Of a stretch of 64,000 nucleotides of DNA, positions 27,061 through 35,405 are shown piece after piece. Positions within the stretch are counted from its first letter, which is position 1. Each line of letters begins with the position of its first letter. A model generated the notes under the pieces. That model saw nothing but the letters and a program-made list of their open reading frames with translations. It did not search any database and was not told where the DNA came from. The DNA comes from Bradyrhizobium sp. Y36 (lineage in GTDB: Bacteria > Pseudomonadota > Alphaproteobacteria > Rhizobiales > Xanthobacteraceae), in contig NZ_NWTI01000004.1 in the NCBI RefSeq assembly GCF_002531575.1, forward strand, positions 1-64,000. The letters are read 5' to 3'. A program made the translations under genes and the position numbers.

Positions 27061-27270
27061 ATGACCGAGCGACTGAGGGTTCACGTCGATCCCGACAAAT
27101 GCCAGGGCCACGCGCGCTGCAAAGCGCTCGCGCCGGAACTTTTCGAGCTCGACGAATTCGGCAACGCGCACGAGGCCGGCGACGGCACGGTCCCGCCCGG
27201 GCTCGAAAACAAGGCCTGGCTTGCCAAATCCAACTGCCCGGAAATCGCAATCGACGTGATCGAGGAGTAG
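27061..27270 (+). CDS. P450-associated small ferredoxin
   Basis: 69 residues, start ATG at 27061; upstream codons in the same frame lack homology. The cluster ligands are C14 and C20 in CQGHARC plus C59 in NCPEIAI. Only three cysteines and a histidine at position 17 are present, the pattern of the [3Fe-4S]-type ferredoxins that reduce bacterial P450s. It is immediately upstream of a P450 gene and is its likely electron donor. No ferredoxin reductase gene is close, so electrons must come from one encoded elsewhere. Confidence 0.9.
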   Translation: MTERLRVHVDPDKCQGHARCKALAPELFELDEFGNAHEAGDGTVPPGLENKAWLAKSNCPEIAIDVIEE

Positions 27271-27327
27271 CGCGGCCTTCGCCGCCCCGCATCCTATCAG
27301 CGAACACGAGCCAAGGGATTCCCTGAC

Positions 27328-28548
27328 ATGTCCGACGTCAGCCAGCCTGTCGCCCATCCGCCCGTCATTGACTGGGTCAACGATTTCGACCACACCGATC
27401 CACAGTGGACGGAAGACCCATTCCCGATCTGGGACGAGCTGCGCGCTGCAAGCCCGGTCGTGCACACCGAGCGCTTCCTCGGCTGCTACATGCCGACGAC
27501 CTACGAGGCCGTGCGTGAGATCGCCAACGATACCGAGCATTTCTCCTCGCGCCGCATCATCGTGCGCGATGTGCGGCCGGAGATCGCGAGGAACGCCGCC
27601 CCGCCGATCACCTCCGACCCGCCCGTACACAAGCCGGCCAAGCAGCTCCTGTTGCCGCCGTTCACGCCGGACGCGATGAAGAAGCTGGAACCGCGGATGC
27701 GCGCGATCTGCAACGAGCTGATCGACGGCTTCGTCTCCGATGGCAAGGTCGACGCCGCCTCACGCTACAGCAAGTATATCCCGGTTCGGGCGATCGCGCA
27801 CATGCTCGGCATTCCCGAGAGCGACAGCGATCTCTTCATCGACTGGATCCACATGATCCTCGAGCTCGGCATCAAGGACGAGACCAAGCTGCTCCAGGCC
27901 GTGCAGGAGATGAGCGCCTATTTCAGGACGCATATCGAGGAGCGCAGATCGAGGCCGACCGACGACCTCATCTCCTATCTGATGAACGCCAAGGACAAGG
28001 AAGGCCAGCCGCTGGAAGAGTCCCACGTGCTGGGCTCGCTGCGCCTGCTTCTGATCGCCGGCATCGACACCACCTGGAGCGCAATCGGGTCCTCGCTCTG
28101 GCATCTCGCAAAAGTGCCGGCCGACCGCGAACGGCTGATCGCCGAGCCCGCGTTGATCCCGACCGCGGTGGAGGAACTGCTGCGTGCCTATTCGCCGGTG
28201 ACGATGGCCCGGGAGGTGGTCAAGGACACCGCGATCTCGGGCTGCCCGGTCAAGGCGGGCAACATGGTGCTGTTGTCCTTCCCGGCCGCCAATCGCGATC
28301 CCAAGGTGTTTCCGGAAGCTGACAAAGTCGTGATCGACCGCCGCGAAAATCGCCACGCCGCCTTTGGCCTCGGCATCCACCGCTGCGTCGGTTCCAATCT
28401 CGCGCGCATGGAGATGCAGGTCGCGCTGGAGGAATGGCTGAAGCGGATCCCTGATTTCCGCCTCGATCCTGCAGGCACGGTGACCTGGTCGCAGGGCACG
28501 GTGCGGGGCCCCCGCCAGTTGCCATTTCTGCTCGGAAAGGCGATGTAG
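27328..28548 (+). CDS. Cytochrome P450 (bacterial class I, soluble)
   Basis: 406 residues, no membrane anchor. The I-helix oxygen-binding motif is LIAGIDTTWSAIG (AGIDTT at 244-249), the K-helix ExxR is E283-R286, and the haem loop is FGLGIHRCVGSNLAR with C353 as thiolate ligand. It should hydroxylate or demethylate a small hydrophobic molecule using the upstream ferredoxin. It is preceded by ferredoxin (57 bp gap) and followed by an MHS-type transporter (27 bp), which suggests uptake and first oxidation of one growth substrate. The substrate cannot be named from sequence. Confidence 0.93.
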   Translation: MSDVSQPVAHPPVIDWVNDFDHTDPQWTEDPFPIWDELRAASPVVHTERFLGCYMPTTYEAVREIANDTEHFSSRRIIVRDVRPEIARNAAPPITSDPPVHKPAKQLLLPPFTPDAMKKLEPRMRAICNELIDGFVSDGKVDAASRYSKYIPVRAIAHMLGIPESDSDLFIDWIHMILELGIKDETKLLQAVQEMSAYFRTHIEERRSRPTDDLISYLMNAKDKEGQPLEESHVLGSLRLLLIAGIDTTWSAIGSSLWHLAKVPADRERLIAEPALIPTAVEELLRAYSPVTMAREVVKDTAISGCPVKAGNMVLLSFPAANRDPKVFPEADKVVIDRRENRHAAFGLGIHRCVGSNLARMEMQVALEEWLKRIPDFRLDPAGTVTWSQGTVRGPRQLPFLLGKAM

Positions 28549-28575
28549 GCGTCTCCAGACAGCGGGAGGCCGGAC

Positions 28576-29898
28576 GTGACAGAGCATGCAACCCATCCGG
28601 CCTCTGACCACATAGACCTCGCGGACGCCAAGCGCCGGATCAAGGCGATCTTCATCGGCTCGGTCGGCAATCTCGTCGAGTGGTACGACTTCTACGCATA
28701 CACGGCCTTCGCGCTCTATTTCGCCCCCGCCTTCTTCCCTGGTACCGACCCTGTCGTCCAGCAATTGAACGTCGCCGTCGTTTTCGCGGCGACTTTCCTG
28801 ATGCGACCCTTGGGCGGCTGGTTCTTCGGCTATCTCGCCGACCATTTCGGCCGACGTATCTCGCTGACCCTGTCGGTCGTCTTCATGTGCTTTGGTTCGC
28901 TGATCATCGCGCTGACGCCGACTTATGCCACGATCGGGTTCGCCGCGCCGGTCATCCTCGCCCTCGCGCGCATCATCGAGGGCCTCAGCCTCGGCGGCGA
29001 ATATGGCGCCAGCGCCACCTATCTCAGCGAGGTCGCCGACCCCAAGCACCGCGGCTTCTATTCGAGCTTTCAGTACGTCACCCTGATCGGCGGCCAGCTC
29101 ACCGCGATCATCGTGCTGCTGCTTCTGCAAAAGGTCTTCCTCACCCCGGAAGAGCTGAAAGCGTGGGGCTGGCGCATCCCCTTTGCAATCGGCGCGATGC
29201 TCGCGATCGTGGCCGCAGTGATGCGGCGCGGCTTGCACGAGACCGAGGCGTTCGAGGAAGCCAGGAAAGTCGTGAAGCCGACCGGCTCGATCACCAATCT
29301 GCTGCGCTATCCACGCGAGCTGCTGCTGGTGGTCGGCCTCACCGCGGGCGGCACCGCGGCGTTCTACACCTTCACCACCTACATGCAGACCTTCGTCAAG
29401 CTTTCGGTCGGCCTGACGGAGGACCAGACCACCCTGGTGATCTTCGGCACCTTGATCTTCGCCACCATCCTGCAGCCGATCTATGGCGCCATCTCCGACA
29501 AGATCGGACGCAAGCCGCTGCTGATCTTCTTCGGCGTCGCCGGCACGCTCGCGACCGTGCCGCTGCTGATGACGCTGAAAGAGACCAAGTCGCCCTTCAT
29601 CGCCTTCATCCTCATCTGTGCCGCCTGGCTGTTCGTCGCCGGCTATACGTCGATCAACGCAGTGGTGAAGGCCGAGCTGTTCCCGACCAATGTCCGCGCG
29701 CTCGGCGTCGGCCTGCCCTACGCGATCACGGTCTCGATCTTCGGCGGCACTGCGCCGGCGATCGCGCTCTACTTCAAGAGCATCGGGCACGAAGACTGGT
29801 TCTACTTCTATCTCAGCGGCATCATCTGTCTGTCGCTGATCATCTATTCCACGATGCGCGACACCAAGCACGCCTCCGCGATGCACCGCCACGAGTAG
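28576..29898 (+). CDS. MFS transporter, metabolite:H+ symporter (MHS) family
   Basis: 440 residues from a GTG with GGGAGG upstream. About twelve membrane helices. The MHS pattern is plain: AIFIGSVGNLVEWYDFYAYTAFAL, the cytoplasmic loop RPLGGWFFGYLADHFGRR, LARIIEGLSLGGEYGASATYL and GAISDKIGRKPLL. Relatives carry dicarboxylates, shikimate, proline/betaine or aromatic acids inward with protons. Within this operon it probably imports the substrate or product of the P450. It ends three bases before the next gene. Confidence 0.9.
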   Translation: MTEHATHPASDHIDLADAKRRIKAIFIGSVGNLVEWYDFYAYTAFALYFAPAFFPGTDPVVQQLNVAVVFAATFLMRPLGGWFFGYLADHFGRRISLTLSVVFMCFGSLIIALTPTYATIGFAAPVILALARIIEGLSLGGEYGASATYLSEVADPKHRGFYSSFQYVTLIGGQLTAIIVLLLLQKVFLTPEELKAWGWRIPFAIGAMLAIVAAVMRRGLHETEAFEEARKVVKPTGSITNLLRYPRELLLVVGLTAGGTAAFYTFTTYMQTFVKLSVGLTEDQTTLVIFGTLIFATILQPIYGAISDKIGRKPLLIFFGVAGTLATVPLLMTLKETKSPFIAFILICAAWLFVAGYTSINAVVKAELFPTNVRALGVGLPYAITVSIFGGTAPAIALYFKSIGHEDWFYFYLSGIICLSLIIYSTMRDTKHASAMHRHE

Positions 29899-29901
29899 CC
29901 A

Positions 29902-30564
29902 ATGTCCGACGACAACGAGCCGCCCGACAGCAAGCTGACACGCACCAAGGAGAAATGGGCGCGCGAGGGCCGCTTCCTGACCGGCAAGATCGCGCGGCCG
30001 GAGGACCAACGGCTTCCGCCCGGCCAGCACCTCACCAAGGACTGGCCCGTGCTCGATCTCGGGGTCGTGCCGCCGATCTCGCGCGAGCGCTGGCGGCTCG
30101 ACGTCTACGGCTCGGTCGAAACGCCGGTGTTCTGGACCTTCGCCGAGTTCTCCGCGCAGAAGCAGGCCCAGTTCACCTCCGACATCCACTGCGTGACGAC
30201 CTGGTCGCGTTACGACAACGAATGGGAGGGCCTTGCTACCCGCGAGCTGCTGGCGGCGTGCCAGCCGCGCGAGGATGCGCGCTTCGTGACGTTGCATTCC
30301 TATGACGGCTACACCACCAACCTCGCGCTGGAAGACTTCGCCGCAGAGGATGCCCTGCTCGCCCATAGCTGGTCCGGCCAGCCGCTGACCGAAGAGCATG
30401 GCGGCCCGGTGCGGCTGGTCGTGCCGCATCTCTATTTCTGGAAGAGCGCCAAATGGCTCCAGGCCATCGAATTCCTCACCGAGGACGCGCCGGGCTTCTG
30501 GGAGGTCCGCGGTTATCACAACCGCGGCGATCCCTGGGCCGAGCAGCGCTATTCGAGCGATTAG
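29902..30564 (+). CDS. Molybdopterin-dependent oxidoreductase (sulfite-oxidase fold)
   Basis: 220 residues, shorter than YedY/MsrP and without a Tat signal, so probably cytosolic. The cofactor-ligating cysteine is C97 in SDIHCVTTWSRYDNEWEG, followed by FVTLHSYDGYTTNLAL, LLAHSWSGQPL and GGPVRLVVPHLYFWKSAKW, all of the sulfite-oxidase Moco domain. The reaction is unknown. It lies in a continuous run with P450, transporter and hydrolase-OsmC genes with gaps of 3 and 27 bases, so it may serve in the same process, for example repair or oxygen transfer. Confidence 0.87.
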   Translation: MSDDNEPPDSKLTRTKEKWAREGRFLTGKIARPEDQRLPPGQHLTKDWPVLDLGVVPPISRERWRLDVYGSVETPVFWTFAEFSAQKQAQFTSDIHCVTTWSRYDNEWEGLATRELLAACQPREDARFVTLHSYDGYTTNLALEDFAAEDALLAHSWSGQPLTEEHGGPVRLVVPHLYFWKSAKWLQAIEFLTEDAPGFWEVRGYHNRGDPWAEQRYSSD

Positions 30565-30591
30565 AGTTCAAGCAGGAAACGGGGGAAGCCC

Positions 30592-31815
30592 ATGCCGACG
30601 GAGCGCTTTCAATTCACCGGCGAAGCCGGCCATCAGCTTGCGGCCGCGCTGGAATTGCCGGACGGCGAACCCGCGGCCTACGCGCTGTTCGCGCACTGCT
30701 TCACCTGTGGCAAGGATACGCTGGCGGCCAAGCGCATTGCAGTTGCGCTCGCCGCCAAGGGCATTGCGGTGCTGCGCTTCGACTTCACCGGGCTCGGCTC
30801 CAGCGAAGGCGACTTTGCCAATTCGACGTTCTCCTCCAACGTCGCCGATCTCGTGCGCGCCGCCGATCATCTCCGCAGCGTCCGCAGGGCGCCGTCGATC
30901 CTGATCGGGCACAGCCTTGGCGGCGCCGCGATCCTGGCGGCCGCCGGAAAGATCCCGGAAGCCGGGGCCGTCGTCACCATCGCCGCGCCGTCCGATCCCG
31001 CGCATGTCACCGGGCTGTTCAGGGAACATCTCGACAGCATCCGCACGCAGGGCGAGGTCGAGGTCTCGCTTGCGGGACGGCCATTCCGGATCAAGCGCGA
31101 GTTCCTGAAAGACATCGCCGAGCACGAGCTGATGACCGACGTCACCGGCCTGCACAAGGCGCTGCTGGTGATGCACTCGCCTGTCGACGACACCGTCGGC
31201 ATCGACAACGCGACGAAGATCTTCGTTGCGGCAAAGCACCCCAAGAGCTTCGTCTCGCTCGACCATGCCGATCACCTGCTGACCAAGCCGACCGATGCGC
31301 TCTACACGGCCGACGTGATCGCGGCCTGGGCAGGCCGCTACATCGACGCCGCAAGGCCCGCGAAGGCGATGGACCTTCCCGAGGCGCCGCGTCAGGTGGT
31401 GGTGCAGGAGACCCGCAAGAGCAAGTTCAACCAGGTCATCACCGTCGGCTCGCATCGGCTTGTCGCGGATGAGCCCGTTGCGGCCGGTGGCGAGGATGCC
31501 GGCCCGGGGCCCTATGACTTCCTGCTTGCCGGACTAGGGGCCTGCACCTCCATGACCATGCGCCTCTATGCCGACCGCAAATCGTTGCCGCTCGACCGCG
31601 TCACCGTCAGGCTGAAGCACTCCAAGATCTACGCCAAGGACTGCGCGGAGTGCGAGACGCGCGAGGGCATGCTCGACCAGATCGAACGCGACATCACGAT
31701 CGACGGCGCACTCGATGCCGAGCAGCGCAAGAAGCTGATGGAGATCGCGGACAAGTGCCCGGTGCACCGGACACTCACGTCCGAGATCCGCATCGTGACG
31801 AAGGCAGCGGACTAG
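30592..31815 (+). CDS. Alpha/beta hydrolase fused to an OsmC domain
   Basis: 407 residues. The N-terminal part (about 1-255) is an alpha/beta hydrolase with nucleophile elbow IGHSLGGAA and a likely Asp/His pair in HSPVDDTVG and LDHADHLL. The C-terminal part (about 265-407) is OsmC/Ohr-like, with one redox cysteine in LGACTSMTMR and one in DKCPVHRTL. Such fusions exist in proteobacteria. The OsmC half reduces organic or fatty hydroperoxides, and the hydrolase half may release or trap acyl esters. As last gene of the P450 run it could handle peroxides produced there. Confidence 0.9.
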   Translation: MPTERFQFTGEAGHQLAAALELPDGEPAAYALFAHCFTCGKDTLAAKRIAVALAAKGIAVLRFDFTGLGSSEGDFANSTFSSNVADLVRAADHLRSVRRAPSILIGHSLGGAAILAAAGKIPEAGAVVTIAAPSDPAHVTGLFREHLDSIRTQGEVEVSLAGRPFRIKREFLKDIAEHELMTDVTGLHKALLVMHSPVDDTVGIDNATKIFVAAKHPKSFVSLDHADHLLTKPTDALYTADVIAAWAGRYIDAARPAKAMDLPEAPRQVVVQETRKSKFNQVITVGSHRLVADEPVAAGGEDAGPGPYDFLLAGLGACTSMTMRLYADRKSLPLDRVTVRLKHSKIYAKDCAECETREGMLDQIERDITIDGALDAEQRKKLMEIADKCPVHRTLTSEIRIVTKAAD

Positions 31816-31821
31816 CAGGCT

Positions 31822-31919
31822 AAAGCGCGATGAGACTTGGACGAATCGTCATCGCGCTTTGGGTTGTTGTTTGCACATGATCTTTCCGGAAAACCGCTTC
31901 GCACGTTTCCGGATCATGC
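31822..31919. repeat. Double palindromic repeat, family F
   Basis: First hairpin: AAAGCGCGATGA (31822-31833) with TCATCGCGCTTT (31849-31860). Second: CATGATCTTTCCGGAAA from 31876 with TTTCCGGATCATG ending at 31919. It fills the gap between the convergent hydrolase-OsmC and MocR stops, and the T-rich end could help terminate both transcripts. Confidence 0.75.
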
Positions 31920-31920
31920 T

Positions 31921-33369
31921 TTAGAAGCACGAGGTCATGGTCCGCAGCGCCGCGCTGATCTCGCTCTCGCGCCAGGCCGCAAAGCCGAGCAGCAGGCCGT
32001 GATCCCTCGGCTTGTTCAACGCCAGGCTGGACAGGGCGCGCGTCACGACTCCCGCCTCGACGAGCCGCTTGACCGCCGCCCGGTCGGCGCGGCCGCGCTT
32101 GAGGCGCGCCACGAGCTGAATGCCGCCCGAGGGCACTTCGGCCGTGAGCACCTCACCGAGGTGACGCTCCAGTCCCTCCGCGAGGTGATCTCGACGCGCG
32201 TGATAGAGCCGGCGCACCCGGCGCAGATGCGCGAGAAAATGCCCGTCGGCGATAAACTCGGCCAGCGCTTCCTGGATGTGGCTCGAAGCGATCAATCCGA
32301 CGTGGCGCTGTGCGATCTCAAACGTGCCGACCAGCGCCGGCGGTACGACGAGATAGCCGAGCCGGAGATCCGAGGTCATCGCCTTCGAAAATGTCCCGAC
32401 GTAGAACACGCGGCCATGAGTGTCCAAGCCCTGCAACGCCGGCACGGGCCTGCTGTCATAGTGGAATTCGCCGTCGTAGTCGTCCTCGACGATCCAGGTC
32501 TTGCCGGGCCGGCTTGCCCGGAGAAACTCGGTGCGGCGGGCCAGCGACATCAATCGTCCCGTCGGATGCTGATGCGACGGCGTCATGAAGATGAGCTTTG
32601 GCGCGGTCATTCCCGATGTCCACTGCATGCCCTGCTCGTCCAGCCGCATGCCCGTCACGCACGCCCCGGAGGCATGGAACGCGGCTGCCGCACCGGGATA
32701 GCCGGGGTCCTCGACCCGGACCTCGTCGCCGGGCGCGATCAGCACGGCCGCGATCAATGTCAGCGCCGCCTGCGCGCTGGGCAGGATCAGGATCTGGCCG
32801 GCCGAGGCGCGAACCCCTCGGCTGGTGGCGAGGTAGTGCGCCAGCGCTTCGCAAAGACGCGGGCGGTTGACCGGACCAACCTCACGCCGGGCCGCATGCA
32901 CGGCACTGCGACGCAAGCAGCGCGCCCAGACGTCGTTCGGAAACTCTCGTGCGTCGCCATGTCCCGGACGCAACGGCTTGAACGGCGCCTGATAGGACAG
33001 CGGCCAATCCGCCTGCTTGAGCCTCATAGCCCATGGGGAGAGGGTCGGCCTTGCGGAGCGCGCAGCGGATCTGGCCGCCTCCACGCCATCACCGTGTCCG
33101 CCGCCGTCGACCGTCACCACCGGGCGACGACCATGCGATGCCGCGAGGTATCCCTCCGCGGCAAGCTGCTCAAAGGCATAAGTGACCGTATTGCGTGAGA
33201 CGCCCAGATCGTTTGCAAGCCGGCGGCTCGACGGCAGCACGCGGCCTTTGCCGAGACGGCCGGTCGCGATCAGGCTCCGGAGCCGGCTCGTCAGTTGAAC
33301 CACCAGTCCCTCGTGGTCGCCCCGCTTCAGATCGATCAGCGCGGAGATCATGTCGTCCGAAACTGGCAC
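31921..33369 (-). CDS. MocR-type regulator (GntR helix-turn-helix fused to aminotransferase-like domain)
   Basis: About 482 residues from a GTG at 33369 with AAGGA upstream; a TTG at 33384 is also in frame. The N-terminal winged helix is GntR type (LIATGRLGKGRVLPSSRRLANDLGVSRNTVTYAFEQLAAEGYL). The rest is a class I aminotransferase fold with the PLP lysine in VGTFSKAMTSDLRLGYLVVP. These proteins sense amino acids, PLP or related amines. It is divergent from a DMT exporter across 82 bp that hold CTGGCAC direct repeats, so it likely controls that exporter and itself. Confidence 0.9.
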   Translation of the reverse strand: MPVSDDMISALIDLKRGDHEGLVVQLTSRLRSLIATGRLGKGRVLPSSRRLANDLGVSRNTVTYAFEQLAAEGYLAASHGRRPVVTVDGGGHGDGVEAARSAARSARPTLSPWAMRLKQADWPLSYQAPFKPLRPGHGDAREFPNDVWARCLRRSAVHAARREVGPVNRPRLCEALAHYLATSRGVRASAGQILILPSAQAALTLIAAVLIAPGDEVRVEDPGYPGAAAAFHASGACVTGMRLDEQGMQWTSGMTAPKLIFMTPSHQHPTGRLMSLARRTEFLRASRPGKTWIVEDDYDGEFHYDSRPVPALQGLDTHGRVFYVGTFSKAMTSDLRLGYLVVPPALVGTFEIAQRHVGLIASSHIQEALAEFIADGHFLAHLRRVRRLYHARRDHLAEGLERHLGEVLTAEVPSGGIQLVARLKRGRADRAAVKRLVEAGVVTRALSSLALNKPRDHGLLLGFAAWRESEISAALRTMTSCF

Positions 33370-33395
33370 CTTATTCCTTTCCAATCTGGCACTTT
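33363..33395. promoter_or_regulatory. Direct repeat CTGGCACCTT / CTGGCACTTT, candidate MocR operator
   Basis: The units start at 33363 and 33386, 23 bases apart (about two helical turns). They lie at the start codon of the MocR gene and about 57-89 bases upstream of the divergent exporter start. MocR-type PLP regulators are known to bind direct repeats of CTGG-type sequence, so the site is a good candidate operator. Confidence 0.6.
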
Positions 33396-33451
33396 TTCAG
33401 GTTCCAGCGAGGATGCTATCTCGCAGGCCGCAATGCTTCAAGGATTCCGCG

Positions 33452-34366
33452 ATGAACGCTCTCTCCCCCCGCGCGGCCATCGGCCTGTTCCTGATCGTCG
33501 TGCTGGCCTGGGGCGTGAACTGGTCGGTGACGAAGCAGCTCGTTCAGTTTCTCCCGCCGCTGTGGACGTCGGCAATCCGGAGCTGGATCGCGCTGGCCGG
33601 ACTGTTCGTGATCCTCGGACTGAGCAACAATCTGGTGATCCCCGAGCGGCGTGACATTCCGGTGGTCCTCAGCGTGGCGCTGCTCCACATGACGATTTTC
33701 TCGGTCCTGGTTGCGGCCGGCGTGCGCTTCCTGCCCGCGAGCAAGGCCATCGTGCTCGGCTACACCACGCCGCTCTGGGTCGCGATCGCGGCGCCGCTGC
33801 TCGGCAAGGAGACACTAACGGCACCGAAGCTTGCCGGCGCCCTGCTCGGACTGGTCGGGCTTGCGGTGATCCTGAACCCCACCTCGATCGATTGGACCGA
33901 CAGCAACGTCGTGCTTGGCGCCGGCATGGTCATCCTGGCCGCGATCTCCTGGGCGGCGAACATCATCTATATCCGCGCGCATCGCTGGATCGCCTCACCG
34001 CTCCAGCTTCTGCTGTGGCAGGTGCTCGTGGCAACGGCTGTGCTGACTGTCAGCGCGCTCCTCGTTGAGGGCCCGCCGCATACGGAGTGGTCGCCGCGGC
34101 TCGTGCTGCTGCTCCTCTATTCCGGCCTGATCGGAACGGCGTTGGCCTATTGGGCGATGTCGATGGTCAACAAGAGCATCTCGGCGCTGACGACGTCGCT
34201 CGGCACCACGGGAACGCCGCTCGTCGGCATTGCGAGCGCAGCGATCCTGCTCGGGGAGCCCATCGACATGAGCCTTGCCATCGCGGCGGCGCTGATCGTC
34301 AGCGGCATCGGCCTTGCAACATTGGGAGACCGGCTGCTGCGCCGTCAGGCCGCCGCCAGCGGCTGA
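33452..34366 (+). CDS. EamA-family (DMT superfamily) transporter
   Basis: 304 residues from the ATG at 33452, with AAGGA eight bases upstream. Ten predicted membrane helices are arranged as two EamA halves (GLFLIVVLAWGVNWSVTKQLV; later LGAGMVILAAISWAANIIYIRAHR and LIGTALAYWAMSMVNKSIS). Members often export amino acids or metabolites. Control by an adjacent MocR regulator fits an amino-acid or amine exporter. Its last 22 bases overlap the end of the convergent YeeE-like gene. Confidence 0.88.
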   Translation: MNALSPRAAIGLFLIVVLAWGVNWSVTKQLVQFLPPLWTSAIRSWIALAGLFVILGLSNNLVIPERRDIPVVLSVALLHMTIFSVLVAAGVRFLPASKAIVLGYTTPLWVAIAAPLLGKETLTAPKLAGALLGLVGLAVILNPTSIDWTDSNVVLGAGMVILAAISWAANIIYIRAHRWIASPLQLLLWQVLVATAVLTVSALLVEGPPHTEWSPRLVLLLLYSGLIGTALAYWAMSMVNKSISALTTSLGTTGTPLVGIASAAILLGEPIDMSLAIAAALIVSGIGLATLGDRLLRRQAAASG

Positions 34367-35403
34367 ACGCGCAGCGCGCCGCGCAGGCCCGCCGTGGTGC
34401 CGAGCAGAATGCCGGCGAGCGCGACGAAGGAGCCGAATGCCAGCGTCGATATGCCGGTCAGCCCCTGCCCGATCGAGCAGCCGAACGCCATCACGCCGCC
34501 AATGCCCATCAGCGCGGCGCCGCCGCCCGAGCGCAGCATGTGGCGCGGCGAGGAATAACCTTCGAGCTTGAAGCGGCCCGTCGCGAATGCGGTGATCAGG
34601 CTGCCGGCGAACACGCCGGCAACCGTCGCGATACCGAAGTTCGGCGACAGGCCGGTGGAGAGCATGGCGTATTGCAGGCTGTCGGCGATCGGCGCGATGA
34701 AGGTGAGCGAGGTCACGGGGACGGGATTGAAATCGTCGGCGCCCAGATAACCGGTGACGTACCAGCCGGCAGCAACGAGGAGGCCGACGATGATGCCCGC
34801 CGCGATTTGGCCCGGCGAGCGACGGAACACCGGGTGGGCAAACGCAAACAGGATCAGCGCGACGACGATGATGGCCGCCGCCAGCGCGCGCGAGAGAGGT
34901 TCGGCGAGACCGAGCGTCGCCAGCAATGACGGCAGCGAGTTCGCGTTGACCGTGGTTTGCGACGCCTGGACCAATGCGATGCGCGCCGGCGCGATCAGGC
35001 CCTTGAGCGTCATCTGCGCGGCGATGGCAAGCACGATCACGACCACAAAGGAACGGAGATTGCCCCGCCCGAGCAGCACCAGCGCGCGCGAGCCGCAGCC
35101 GTTCGACAGCACCATGCCGTAACCGAACAGCAGGCCGCCGAGGAACAGCACCGGCGCCGAGAATGATTGCTGCAGATAGATCGTCTTGCCGAGGTCGACC
35201 ATGCCATTGCCGGCGAGGAACTGGCTTGCGGCGATCGCGACTGCGATCGCCAGGGCATAAGTCCGCGCCAGCCGCCCGTCTCCCTCGGCCAGCCAGCCGC
35301 GCATGCTGCTCATCAGGCAGAAGCCGCTGAGAAGGCCGACCGCGCCATAGATCAAGCCAATGACGAGACCTGCCAGGATGACGAATTGTGCGGACGATTC
35401 CAT
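34345..35403 (-). CDS. YeeE/YedE-family sulfur transporter (TsuA-like)
   Basis: 352 residues, about nine to ten membrane helices. The family motifs with the functional cysteines are present: LLFGYGMVLSNGCGSRALVLLGRGNLRS in the first half and GVMAFGCSIGQGLTGISTLAFGS in the second. TsuA proteins take up thiosulfate, relaying it through conserved cysteines. No TsuB/TusA-like partner gene is adjacent; the neighbour on the same strand is an alcohol-dehydrogenase-like gene two bases upstream. Confidence 0.87.
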   Translation of the reverse strand: MESSAQFVILAGLVIGLIYGAVGLLSGFCLMSSMRGWLAEGDGRLARTYALAIAVAIAASQFLAGNGMVDLGKTIYLQQSFSAPVLFLGGLLFGYGMVLSNGCGSRALVLLGRGNLRSFVVVIVLAIAAQMTLKGLIAPARIALVQASQTTVNANSLPSLLATLGLAEPLSRALAAAIIVVALILFAFAHPVFRRSPGQIAAGIIVGLLVAAGWYVTGYLGADDFNPVPVTSLTFIAPIADSLQYAMLSTGLSPNFGIATVAGVFAGSLITAFATGRFKLEGYSSPRHMLRSGGGAALMGIGGVMAFGCSIGQGLTGISTLAFGSFVALAGILLGTTAGLRGALRVQPLAAA

Positions 35404-35405
35404 GA

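Noticed and set aside
27760..30519. 919-codon open frame opposite the P450, transporter and Moco genes
   Set aside because: Composition like an antisense shadow, no motifs, and it crosses intergenic gaps of the real operon.
29902..30564. Periplasmic methionine sulfoxide reductase MsrP (YedY)
   Set aside because: No Tat signal, shorter, and no MsrQ partner, although the Moco domain is of the same fold.
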